NCBI GenBank assembly: GCA_041695085.1
Contig: JBGFRO010000020.1
Coordinates: 62,001-126,000, forward strand
DNA: 64,000 nt
From: DYFT01 sp041695085
GTDB taxonomy: Bacteria; Bacteroidota; Ignavibacteria; UBA10030
Direction: 5' to 3'
Shown here: positions 39,826-47,557 of the stretch, one piece after another
Position numbering within the stretch: the stretch's first letter is position 1
Layout of the letters: each line of letters opens with the position of its first letter
Notes under the pieces: model-generated
What the model saw: the letters and a program-made list of their open reading frames with translations, nothing else
Told to the model about the DNA's origin: nothing
Databases searched by the model: none
Translations under genes and position numbers: made by a program

Positions 39826-41577
39826 ATGCTGAAACTTCTCACCATCAAAAACTACGCCTTGATTGAGGAGGTGGAGGTTGCCTTCGAAAGCGGCCTTAAT
39901 ATCATCACCGGCGAGACGGGGGCGGGAAAATCGATTCTCATCGACGCACTGAGTCTCGTTCTTGGTGGGCGGGCGAGCGCGGAGTTGGTGCGGAAGGGGG
40001 CGGAAAAGGCGATTGTCGAGGCAACGTTTGGCGCTTCGGGCAATAAGCACGTGAAAGCGATCCTCGATTCAAACGACATTGATTTGATGGAGGATTTGAT
40101 CCTACGCCGCGAAGTCTCCGTCAAAGGTCAAAGTCGCTGCTTCGTCAACGATACGCCCGTCACGCTCACGGTCCTGCAGTCTATCGGCGACTTGCTTGTT
40201 GACTTGCACGGACAGCACGAGCACCAATCGCTGCTCAAGACGGAGACACATGTTGATCTCGTGGATGACTATGGCGGGTTAGAAGGTTTGCGTGGAGAAT
40301 ACCGCGCGTCGTACGATAGGCTCCAGCGTCTCTTCGAAGAGCTTGAGGAATTGCAGGCGAGAGAGCGGCAGCTCAAAGAACGGCGCGATCTGTACGAGTT
40401 CCAGATCAGGGAAATCGACGAGATTGCTCCGCAGGCGGGAGAAGAAGAGGCGCTGGAGGCGGAGTTGAAAATTCTGGAGAATTCCGAAAAGCTGTTCGAG
40501 GCGACCGCTCAGCTTCATCAGATGTTGTATGAGGGGGAGCAAGCAGTGTATGACCAGCTTGTGAAAGCCCGCAATCAGCTGGAAGACCTGGCAGAGATCG
40601 ACGCTTCGTTCACGGAAATGAAGACGGAGTGCGCTTCTGCTGTGGCGATGATGGGGGAGGTTGCGAAGTTTATCCAGAGTTACAATTCGAAGATTGAGTT
40701 CAATCCCGAGCGATTGGAGGAGATTCGGGAACGGCTCGGCCGTCTTTCAATGCTCAAGAAAAAATATGGCGGCTCGATCGACGCGATCCTCGGGCACCGC
40801 GCCAGAATCGGTCGCGAGTTTGCGCTTGCCGAGAATTTTGAAGGTGAGATGGCCAAGCTCCGCGAACGAATCGAGGCGGAGCGTAAGATTTGTTCTTCCG
40901 CCGCCCAACGCCTCTCGACGAAGCGGCGTGAGCTTGTCGGCAAGATCAGCAGAGCTGTAGTTTCCGAGCTGGCGAAGCTGGGGATTGCCAATGCAAACTT
41001 TGAGGTGAGGATCGAGAACCGTCCGTTGGGGAAAGAGAATGGAAGGGGGGACGCGGCATGTGTGAAGTTGGGCCGGGAGTTTTATGAAGCCGGCCCGAAA
41101 GGGATCGACTTTGTTGAATTCTATCTTTCTACCAATCTTGGTGAAGATCCGAAGCCGCTGGTGAAGGTTGCTTCGGGCGGGGAAATTTCCCGTGTGATGC
41201 TTGCATTGAAAACGATCCTTGCCAAGACGGATCGATTGCCCTTGCTCATCTTCGATGAGATTGACGTCGGGGTCAGCGGGTGGATTGCACAAGCGGTTGG
41301 CATGAGTATGAAGAGTCTTTCGCAGTATCATCAAGTCATCGCTATCACACATCTTCCGCAGATCGCAGGGTTGGCGGACACGCATTTCGTCGTTGAGAAA
41401 ATCGAGAAAGAGAAGCGCACGTTGACGCGCCTCCGGAAGCTTGATGAAGAAGAACGGGTCGAAGAAGTGGCGAAGCTGATGAGCGGTGCGGAGATCACCG
41501 ATGCCGGTTTGGAAGGAGCACGGGAGTTGATGGGGTTGACAAGTCAAAATGAAAAAGTAAAAATGAAAAAAGCCTGA
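39826..41577 (+). CDS. recN: DNA repair protein RecN
   Basis: 583 residues of SMC-like layout: Walker A GETGAGKS at 29-36, long coiled coil with a central hinge, and a C-terminal ATPase half with the ABC signature KVASGGEISRVMLALK, Walker B LLIFDEIDVGVSGW and ITHLPQIAGLADTHF. RecN gathers broken DNA ends for RecA-dependent repair. It has its own promoter at 39777. The C-terminus is a short lysine-rich stretch. cysS follows 27 bases downstream. Confidence 0.96.
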   Translation: MLKLLTIKNYALIEEVEVAFESGLNIITGETGAGKSILIDALSLVLGGRASAELVRKGAEKAIVEATFGASGNKHVKAILDSNDIDLMEDLILRREVSVKGQSRCFVNDTPVTLTVLQSIGDLLVDLHGQHEHQSLLKTETHVDLVDDYGGLEGLRGEYRASYDRLQRLFEELEELQARERQLKERRDLYEFQIREIDEIAPQAGEEEALEAELKILENSEKLFEATAQLHQMLYEGEQAVYDQLVKARNQLEDLAEIDASFTEMKTECASAVAMMGEVAKFIQSYNSKIEFNPERLEEIRERLGRLSMLKKKYGGSIDAILGHRARIGREFALAENFEGEMAKLRERIEAERKICSSAAQRLSTKRRELVGKISRAVVSELAKLGIANANFEVRIENRPLGKENGRGDAACVKLGREFYEAGPKGIDFVEFYLSTNLGEDPKPLVKVASGGEISRVMLALKTILAKTDRLPLLIFDEIDVGVSGWIAQAVGMSMKSLSQYHQVIAITHLPQIAGLADTHFVVEKIEKEKRTLTRLRKLDEEERVEEVAKLMSGAEITDAGLEGARELMGLTSQNEKVKMKKA

Positions 41578-41604
41578 AGGGACGGAATAAGAAAACCGCT
41601 CAAG

Positions 41605-43053
41605 ATGCCACTTCAAGTCTACAATACACTGACGCGCCGGAAAGAAGAATTCAAACCTCTTCATGAGGGTCGGGTGGGTATGTATGTCTGCGGTCCCACC
41701 GTCTACAGTCACTCGCACATCGGTCACGGCAAAAGTTACGTTTCGTTCGATATCATCGTCCGTTATCTTCGCTATCTCGGCTACAAAGTTCTCTACGTGC
41801 AGAACATTACCGATGTCGGTCACTTGTTGGATGATGGTGAGGATCGGATGATCAGGCAGTCGAAGATCGACAAAGTTCACCCCATGCAAATTGCCGAAAC
41901 GATCACGCGGAGCTACTTCGAGGATATGGACGCCCTCGGGGTTGTTCGACCCGACATCTCGCCGAGGGCATCGGGTCATATCATCGAGCAGATCGAGTTG
42001 GTCAAGGAGCTGCTACGAAAAGGGTATGCATATGAGGTCGATGGATCGGTCTACTTCGATGTCAAGAAATTCAGCGGCTATGGTAAGCTCTCGGGTCGGT
42101 CGCTCGATGAGATGCTCGAGGGGACACGCGTGGAGGCGCGCTCGGAAAAACGCAACCCGCAGGACTTTGCCCTCTGGAAGAAAGCCGACCCGGAACACAT
42201 CATGCGGTGGCCAAGTCCGTGGGGCGAAGGCTTTCCGGGATGGCATATCGAATGTTCCGCGATGTCGATGAAGTATTTGGGGGAGGAATTTGACATCCAC
42301 GGCGGAGGGATCGACAATCAATTTCCGCATCACGAATGTGAGATCGCGCAAAGCGAGTGTGCAACAGGACACTCCTTTGCCCGGTACTGGATCCATAACA
42401 ATCTCGTTACCGTCAACGGCCAGAAGATGTCGAAATCGCTGGGCAATTTCGTGACGCTCAAGGACGCATTTAAAAAATTTGATCCGCTCGTCGTCCGCTT
42501 CTTCATCTTGCAGAGTCATTACCGGTCTACGCTCGATTTCAGCGAGGAAGCATTGCACGGGGCGAAGGCGGGATTGGAGCGGCTGATGAACACGGTCCGG
42601 AACCTTCAGCTTCAAATCATCCAAGCGGACATGAGAGGTTACACCGGAAAGGCGGCAATCGATCTGCTCCGTTATAAGACGGAATTTCTTGCCGCGATGG
42701 ATGACGATTTCAACTCGCCTCAAGCCATTGCGGTTCTTTTCGAGCTTTCACGCGAAGTGAATGCACTTCTGAATCAGGACGACTCATATAGCGCAGAATC
42801 GCTGCGGGCGATCGAGGCACTGTATCGGGAGTTGGGAGGAGAAATCCTGGGTGTCGTTGCCGACACCCCCCGCACTGCAGTCGAGTCGAACGGCAAGCTC
42901 GAAGCCGATCTCATCCGGTTGCTCATCGACCTACGCCTTCTCGCCCGTTCAGAAAAGAACTGGAGTTTAGCTGATCGCATTCGCGACGAACTGAAGAAGC
43001 TCGGCATCGTACTCGAAGACAAGAAAGACGGTACAACCTGGAAACGGGCATGA
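41605..43053 (+). CDS. cysS: cysteinyl-tRNA synthetase
   Basis: 482 residues of a class I synthetase. CGPTVYSHSHIGHGKSYVSF contains the HIGH motif at 38-41 and the first zinc cysteine; ECSAMSMKYLGEEFDIHGGG and HHECEIAQSE give the remaining zinc ligands; KMSKS is at 274-278. The C-terminal DALR helical bundle is complete. It charges tRNA-Cys. No tRNA gene is visible nearby. The plug-only protein gene follows after 36 bases. Confidence 0.98.
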   Translation: MPLQVYNTLTRRKEEFKPLHEGRVGMYVCGPTVYSHSHIGHGKSYVSFDIIVRYLRYLGYKVLYVQNITDVGHLLDDGEDRMIRQSKIDKVHPMQIAETITRSYFEDMDALGVVRPDISPRASGHIIEQIELVKELLRKGYAYEVDGSVYFDVKKFSGYGKLSGRSLDEMLEGTRVEARSEKRNPQDFALWKKADPEHIMRWPSPWGEGFPGWHIECSAMSMKYLGEEFDIHGGGIDNQFPHHECEIAQSECATGHSFARYWIHNNLVTVNGQKMSKSLGNFVTLKDAFKKFDPLVVRFFILQSHYRSTLDFSEEALHGAKAGLERLMNTVRNLQLQIIQADMRGYTGKAAIDLLRYKTEFLAAMDDDFNSPQAIAVLFELSREVNALLNQDDSYSAESLRAIEALYRELGGEILGVVADTPRTAVESNGKLEADLIRLLIDLRLLARSEKNWSLADRIRDELKKLGIVLEDKKDGTTWKRA

Positions 43054-43089
43054 GGTCCATCCCGTCTCCCTGGGGGTACGGAGGAGCTA

Positions 43090-43839
43090 ATGCGTCTCGC
43101 TCTTCGAAACTCATTGATATTGTCGCTTCTCTTCTGCGCCTTCGACGTGGAGGGGCAGGAGACGGGACGCGTTGTGGGAAGGGTGATTGCAAAATCAACT
43201 GGCCAACCTCTCGCCAACGTAAACGTCATCGTGCGTGAGACACCATGGGGTGCCGTAACGGATAGTGCCGGATACTTCGAGATTCGCGGCCTGCCTTCAG
43301 ACACCTACGCCATCGAGTTTCGGTATGTCGGTTACAAAACCAAATTCCGGGCCGTGCAAATAGGCGAAGGAGAAGAGTTGCAGCTCGACGTCGTACTCGA
43401 AGAGGAACCGGTCCCCTTGCCCGAAGTGGTGGTGACGGATACGGCGCAGCCCGAGCTCAAGCACCTTTCATCTCGTAGCGTCCTGATCACGCGGGCGATG
43501 ATCGAGCGTGAGAAGCTTTCTCACGCGACGGAAGTGTTGAGGAGATTTGTTCCTGCACTCGAAATGGCAGCCCAACGAATTCACACGGAAACAAGATCGG
43601 CAAGAGGGCGCGGAATCCAGATGGTTCCTATCATATTGGAAATCGACGGCCTCCGTATCCGCGTCGAGCAGACGGAGATGATGGACAACTTTACGTGGCT
43701 CGACAAGTTTATCACGCTCGAAGAGATCGAATCGATGGTTGTGCACCGCGGCCAGAACGCCTGGATGCGTGTGGGCAGACGCGGGGAAAAGGTCGATTGG
43801 CTCATTGAAATCACTCGCAAACGGCCAAAAGGTTATTGA
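43090..43839 (+). CDS. plug-only SusC-like protein (third member)
   Basis: 249 residues. After a signal segment (LRNSLILSLLFCAFDVEGQE) comes a carboxypeptidase-regulatory-like domain (GRVIAKSTGQPLANVNVIVR...TDSAGYFEIRGL) and the linker PLPEVVVTDTAQP. Then a plug-like part with ITRAMIEREKLSHATEVLRR, MVPIILEIDGLRIRVEQTEM and LEEIESMVVHRGQNAWMRVG ends the protein at WLIEITRKRPKGY. No barrel follows. It shares this layout with 4806-5651 and 4178-4790. Unlike the former it has no final hydrophobic span. GGAGG lies 7 bases before ATG 43090. A beta-barrel protein is encoded 15 bases downstream and may be its partner. Confidence 0.75.
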   Translation: MRLALRNSLILSLLFCAFDVEGQETGRVVGRVIAKSTGQPLANVNVIVRETPWGAVTDSAGYFEIRGLPSDTYAIEFRYVGYKTKFRAVQIGEGEELQLDVVLEEEPVPLPEVVVTDTAQPELKHLSSRSVLITRAMIEREKLSHATEVLRRFVPALEMAAQRIHTETRSARGRGIQMVPIILEIDGLRIRVEQTEMMDNFTWLDKFITLEEIESMVVHRGQNAWMRVGRRGEKVDWLIEITRKRPKGY

Positions 43840-43854
43840 CGGAAGGAGGTGGTT

Positions 43855-44628
43855 GTGAAAAGATTCTGGGTTATATGCGCCGTCATTGGTTGTTTCGGTC
43901 TTCCAACATCGTTGTGGGGGCAGAGCAATACAGGAGAAGGGGCAACGGCGGAACCAACCATGCTCATCGATCGACCGACCGCCGGTATGTTAGGGCGGGG
44001 GAGCTATCTCGTCAGCGGCATCTTCTTTCAAGAGGGGGGATTGTTATTCGGCGTATCGGTCGGTTTACTGGACCGATTTAGTTTCGGCATTTCATACGGG
44101 GGAACAGACATCATCGGGCCAAACGATCCGAAGATGAACCCCCTCCCCGGCGTCAACGTCAAACTTCGGCTGTTTGAAGAAACCTCCGCTGTTCCTGCCA
44201 TCGCCATCGGATTCGATTCGCAAGGCAAGGGACCTTATGACAAAGAAATTGATCGCTACCAGATCAAGTCCCCCGGCTTCTATGCCGTCGCCAGCCAAAA
44301 CTACGCCGTGATGGGAAACCTCAGCGTCCACGGAGGGATCAACTATTCAACAGAACGTAACGATGGCGATCGGGACCTGAATGCGTTTTTTGGAGCGGAG
44401 AAGTCGCTGGGCTCCAATTTATCCCTCCTCGCAGAGTACGACCTCGCAATCAACGACAACAACAACGAGGCGTTAGGAAGGGGACGAGGTTACCTCAACC
44501 TCGGTTTGCGGTGGTCTTGGGGGAAAGGACTCGTCGTCGGATTCGATCTGAAGAACATCATAAAAAATCAAAGCAATATCTCCGTCGGTAACCGTACAGT
44601 GCAGATCGAATATGTCGGTTCCTTCTGA
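43855..44628 (+). CDS. outer-membrane beta-barrel protein of unknown family
   Basis: 257 residues beginning MKRFWVICAVIGCFGLPTSL with signal cleavage near LWGQ. Strand-forming repeats such as FSFGISYGGTDIIGPNDPKM, AVPAIAIGFDSQGKGPYDKE, LSLLAEYDLAINDNNNEALG and GYLNLGLRWSWGKGLVVGFD, ending QIEYVGSF with terminal phenylalanine, show a small outer-membrane barrel. No substrate is known; the YjbH-like or DUF-type barrels are possible relatives. The GTG at 43855 has AAGGAGG 6 bases upstream, and the frame's earlier GTG overlaps that site. It follows the plug-only gene by 15 bases. Confidence 0.65.
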   Translation: MKRFWVICAVIGCFGLPTSLWGQSNTGEGATAEPTMLIDRPTAGMLGRGSYLVSGIFFQEGGLLFGVSVGLLDRFSFGISYGGTDIIGPNDPKMNPLPGVNVKLRLFEETSAVPAIAIGFDSQGKGPYDKEIDRYQIKSPGFYAVASQNYAVMGNLSVHGGINYSTERNDGDRDLNAFFGAEKSLGSNLSLLAEYDLAINDNNNEALGRGRGYLNLGLRWSWGKGLVVGFDLKNIIKNQSNISVGNRTVQIEYVGSF

Positions 44629-44920
44629 ATCTCGACTTGGTTAAGACCTCAACTTTCGCACACCATCCTCGTTAAGGCGGCGGGACCAAACTCCACCTCT
44701 TTGGGCCTTTTCTTGCTTTTCGGAACCGATTGAACTCATCCTTCCCCCTCTTTGTTGCAAGAGGTGTACACCGTGGGCAGTAATCTGAACAAAAAGGGCA
44801 TCAAAAAGCCCAGTAAGCTGTTCAAAATCAATGATTTCTGGGCATTTCAGAAGGCTTTTCGCGGCGAGATGTGGCACCGTTCTTGTGCTTCGATTCATCT
44901 GAAAAAGTGAGGGTACCCCT

Positions 44921-45988
44921 ATGAAGACCACCAAATTTATGTTGCTTTCCATTGCTCTGGGATTGTTCTCACTTCTCATCCAGGGCTGCTACACCCAACT
45001 GGCGACATCGGAGGATGAGGGGGAATCGTCTTACTCCACAAGATATGACGAGCCCCGCGCCGATGAGCCCGATTCTACTTATGACGATTCCTACAGCTAT
45101 CGATATCCGCCCTACCGTTCTTGGATCGGTTTCGACTATTACTATCCGAGTTGGAGACTGGGATGGATGTACGATCCGTGGTACTACGATTATTACTATG
45201 ATCCGTGGTTCTATCCCTATCGTTGGTACTACCGGGGGTATTACGGTTACTACTATTCACCCTACTACGGATATTGGAATCCCTACTACTACTACGGAGG
45301 TTATCCCATTGTTGTGTATTCTGATGGCAGAGTGAGTCGGACGCGTGAGTCGGGATATCGAAGGACGGGAGCCGGGAGAACTGGGGCATATGACAGGGGA
45401 CAGAAGGATGCGAAGGGCCATTCCACTATCACCATTCCTTCGGGGAGCAGGAGCGCGGGGAGTCGGGACGCGGGATATGGGGGACCGGCTCCTTCGAGTA
45501 GGAAAGCGGAGGTGGAAGCGGGTCGTGGTGCAACGCGCGGTTCTTCCGACAACGGGCGGCGCGGTCAGGGAAGTTCAGTAGACCGTTCAGGCTCGACGGG
45601 TCGCTCAAGTGCTCCGGCTGTGAGATCGGCACCATCTTCTGGTGGATCGTCGCGGAGCGGATCAAACAGCGGCGGTTCGAGATCGAGTGGCGGTTCTCGC
45701 GGTCGACATGACCTCCGCTCAATGCCACGCGAATCGTATCGGGTTGAGCCTGTTCCGGTGCCCGAGTATACACCCTCTTGGCGCAGCTCAGCTCCGGCAC
45801 GTTCATCCTCTCCATCGTATGAAGCTCCGCGCTATGAATCGCGGTCGCATCAACCGACATACAACGCCCCTTCGTACTCCTCACCACCGACACCATCGTC
45901 CGGTTCAGGTGGGGGAGGTGCAGCTGGTGCATCATCCAGCAGCGGTGGAAGCAGGAGCAGCGGTGCAAGTCGCAGCGGCGGCAACTAA
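44921..45988 (+). CDS. tyrosine-rich lipoprotein with low-complexity Ser/Gly tail
   Basis: 355 residues. The signal MKTTKFMLLSIALGLFSLLI ends with the lipobox QGC, so it is a lipoprotein. Residues about 45-130 are strikingly rich in tyrosine and tryptophan (SWIGFDYYYPSWRLGWMYDP, then many PYY, YYG and YWNP repeats). The remaining two-thirds is disordered, dominated by serine, glycine, arginine and proline, ending RSSGASRSGGN. Such tails suggest an extracellular, perhaps adhesive or matrix, role. The 292 bases before it (44629-44920) show no gene. A porin-like gene follows after 24 bases. Confidence 0.7.
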   Translation: MKTTKFMLLSIALGLFSLLIQGCYTQLATSEDEGESSYSTRYDEPRADEPDSTYDDSYSYRYPPYRSWIGFDYYYPSWRLGWMYDPWYYDYYYDPWFYPYRWYYRGYYGYYYSPYYGYWNPYYYYGGYPIVVYSDGRVSRTRESGYRRTGAGRTGAYDRGQKDAKGHSTITIPSGSRSAGSRDAGYGGPAPSSRKAEVEAGRGATRGSSDNGRRGQGSSVDRSGSTGRSSAPAVRSAPSSGGSSRSGSNSGGSRSSGGSRGRHDLRSMPRESYRVEPVPVPEYTPSWRSSAPARSSSPSYEAPRYESRSHQPTYNAPSYSSPPTPSSGSGGGGAAGASSSSGGSRSSGASRSGGN

Positions 45989-46012
45989 GGAGTTCGGAAG
46001 AGAAAGGTGCTT

Positions 46013-47464
46013 ATGAGACAGATCGGATTAGTATTCAGCCTTGTGTGTGTGCTTGTTGGAACGTCGAAGGCGCAGTTTTTAGAAGACGCTCTCCGATTCT
46101 CACAGTTCAATCTCCCCGTCGGTGCGCGAGCACTGAGCATGGGAAATGTGAACGTCGGATTGGCGGATGACTACGGTGCACTCTTCACCAATCCCGCCGG
46201 CCTTGCCGCAATCAGGAGTTTTGAATTCTCAGCCGGACTCTCCAATTGGTCGTACAACAACGACGTTGTTTTTTTTGGCAGAAACACGGAATCCGTAAAT
46301 CGCGCGACGAATCTCAACAACCTGGGCTTGGTGTATCCGATTGCAACTCGCCGTGGAAGTCTGACGTTCGCGTTCGGCTATGGTCGCGTTGCAAACTTCA
46401 CCAGCAGCGCGATGTTCGATGGATTCAATCCCTTTAGTTCCATCGTCGAAGCCCTCACCCCCAATGTCAATTTGTATTCGATGTCGGCAGCCGATCGGCG
46501 CGATCTACTCGAAAACAACATCCCCTTCCAAATTTTCCTCGCCGATACCGTCAACGGACGGCTCTATCCCAACGTGACCGATAGCGTGCAGCAGACCGGC
46601 AACGTGCGGGAAGGAGGTGGTTTGAATAACTGGTCGCTGGGTGGTGCTATCGATATCGCGAAGGACCTCTCGCTGGGAGTGGCGGTGAATATTCTTTCGG
46701 GAACGTATACGTACGACCGGCTCTTTACCGAATCAGATGTGCGGAACGTCTATCGCTATGCCGCGCCGTTCGATTTTGATTCTTTTCGGTTCGAAAGTAC
46801 GATCAAAAGTGACTTGAGCGGCTATAATCTTTTAGTGGGATTGATGTACCGAAAGCAAGGCCGTTACAAAATTGGTGCAACGATTCGCACGCCGACGGTG
46901 TATGAAATCTCCGAAACGTTCTCCGACTACGGTGCAAGCCGGTTCGATAACGGCGATCGCTATGAGCTGCGCGTGCCGGGTTCGACCGAGTATTCCATCC
47001 GAACCCCGTTGGTGTTGAGCGGCGGTGTCTCGTTCCATGTAGGCGACTGGCTTCTCCTTGGCGGGGATGTCGAGTACACCGACTGGACACAGTTAGAGTT
47101 CACCGACAACAATCCCGATTTGCAGGAGGAGAACCGACTGATTCGCACCACTCTTCAGGCGACCACGAACTATCGAGGTGGTGTGGAGCTTACGCTGTGG
47201 GAGTATGATCTGAAGCTACGGGGGGGCGTTGTTTGGAATCCTTCTCCGTACAAGGACGATCCGTCGGACTTCGACCAGCTCTATTACACATTCGGGTTGG
47301 CTTTTCTGTTAGATCAAAACGTGAGTGTGAACGCAGGTTATGCGATCGGGAAGTGGAACACGTTTCGCGACAACTATTCCATCGCCGGTTTGCCGCGCGC
47401 TTCACGGACAAACGAATCGATCAACCACAATTTGTTTAATGTGACGCTTGCGTTCAGGTTTTGA
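46013..47464 (+). CDS. FadL/OMPP1-like outer-membrane transport protein
   Basis: 483 residues. After a signal ending at SKAQ, the protein starts with the FadL-type wording FNLPVGARALSMGNVNVGLA and DDYGALFTNPAGLAA, the short hatch that plugs the barrel. Strand repeats run to the end, which is FNVTLAFRF with a terminal phenylalanine. This family imports hydrophobic compounds such as long-chain fatty acids or aromatics, and in this phylum also includes PorP/OmpP1-like secretion partners. ATG 46013 is chosen, with a GAAAGG site before it; an earlier GTG is in frame. Confidence 0.85.
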   Translation: MRQIGLVFSLVCVLVGTSKAQFLEDALRFSQFNLPVGARALSMGNVNVGLADDYGALFTNPAGLAAIRSFEFSAGLSNWSYNNDVVFFGRNTESVNRATNLNNLGLVYPIATRRGSLTFAFGYGRVANFTSSAMFDGFNPFSSIVEALTPNVNLYSMSAADRRDLLENNIPFQIFLADTVNGRLYPNVTDSVQQTGNVREGGGLNNWSLGGAIDIAKDLSLGVAVNILSGTYTYDRLFTESDVRNVYRYAAPFDFDSFRFESTIKSDLSGYNLLVGLMYRKQGRYKIGATIRTPTVYEISETFSDYGASRFDNGDRYELRVPGSTEYSIRTPLVLSGGVSFHVGDWLLLGGDVEYTDWTQLEFTDNNPDLQEENRLIRTTLQATTNYRGGVELTLWEYDLKLRGGVVWNPSPYKDDPSDFDQLYYTFGLAFLLDQNVSVNAGYAIGKWNTFRDNYSIAGLPRASRTNESINHNLFNVTLAFRF

Positions 47465-47471
47465 AAAATCC

Positions 47472-47502
47472 TTGAACTAGCCTCCTTCTTTGCCTACATT
47501 GC
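47472..47502 (+). promoter_or_regulatory. promoter of the acylase-sirtuin-pyruvate kinase operon
   Basis: TTG (47472-47474), 20 bases, TACATTGC (47495-47502). The predicted start falls directly at the hairpin 47505-47527, so the nascent transcript would begin inside it. Confidence 0.6.
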
Positions 47503-47504
47503 CT

Positions 47505-47536
47505 CCCGTCTCACGCACCGAGACGGGATTTTTATT
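47505..47536 (+). terminator. intrinsic terminator overlapping the next promoter
   Basis: CCCGTCTC (47505-47512) pairs with GAGACGGG (47520-47527), followed by ATTTTTATTT. It probably ends the FadL-like transcript but lies just after the promoter for the next operon. Confidence 0.7.
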
Positions 47537-47557
47537 TCCAACCTCTTGAACAGCTAG

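Noticed and set aside
44629..44920. Minus-strand frame 44641-44979 as a gene
   Set aside because: It overlaps the start of the tyrosine-rich lipoprotein gene, lacks a ribosome site, and its translation has no motif.
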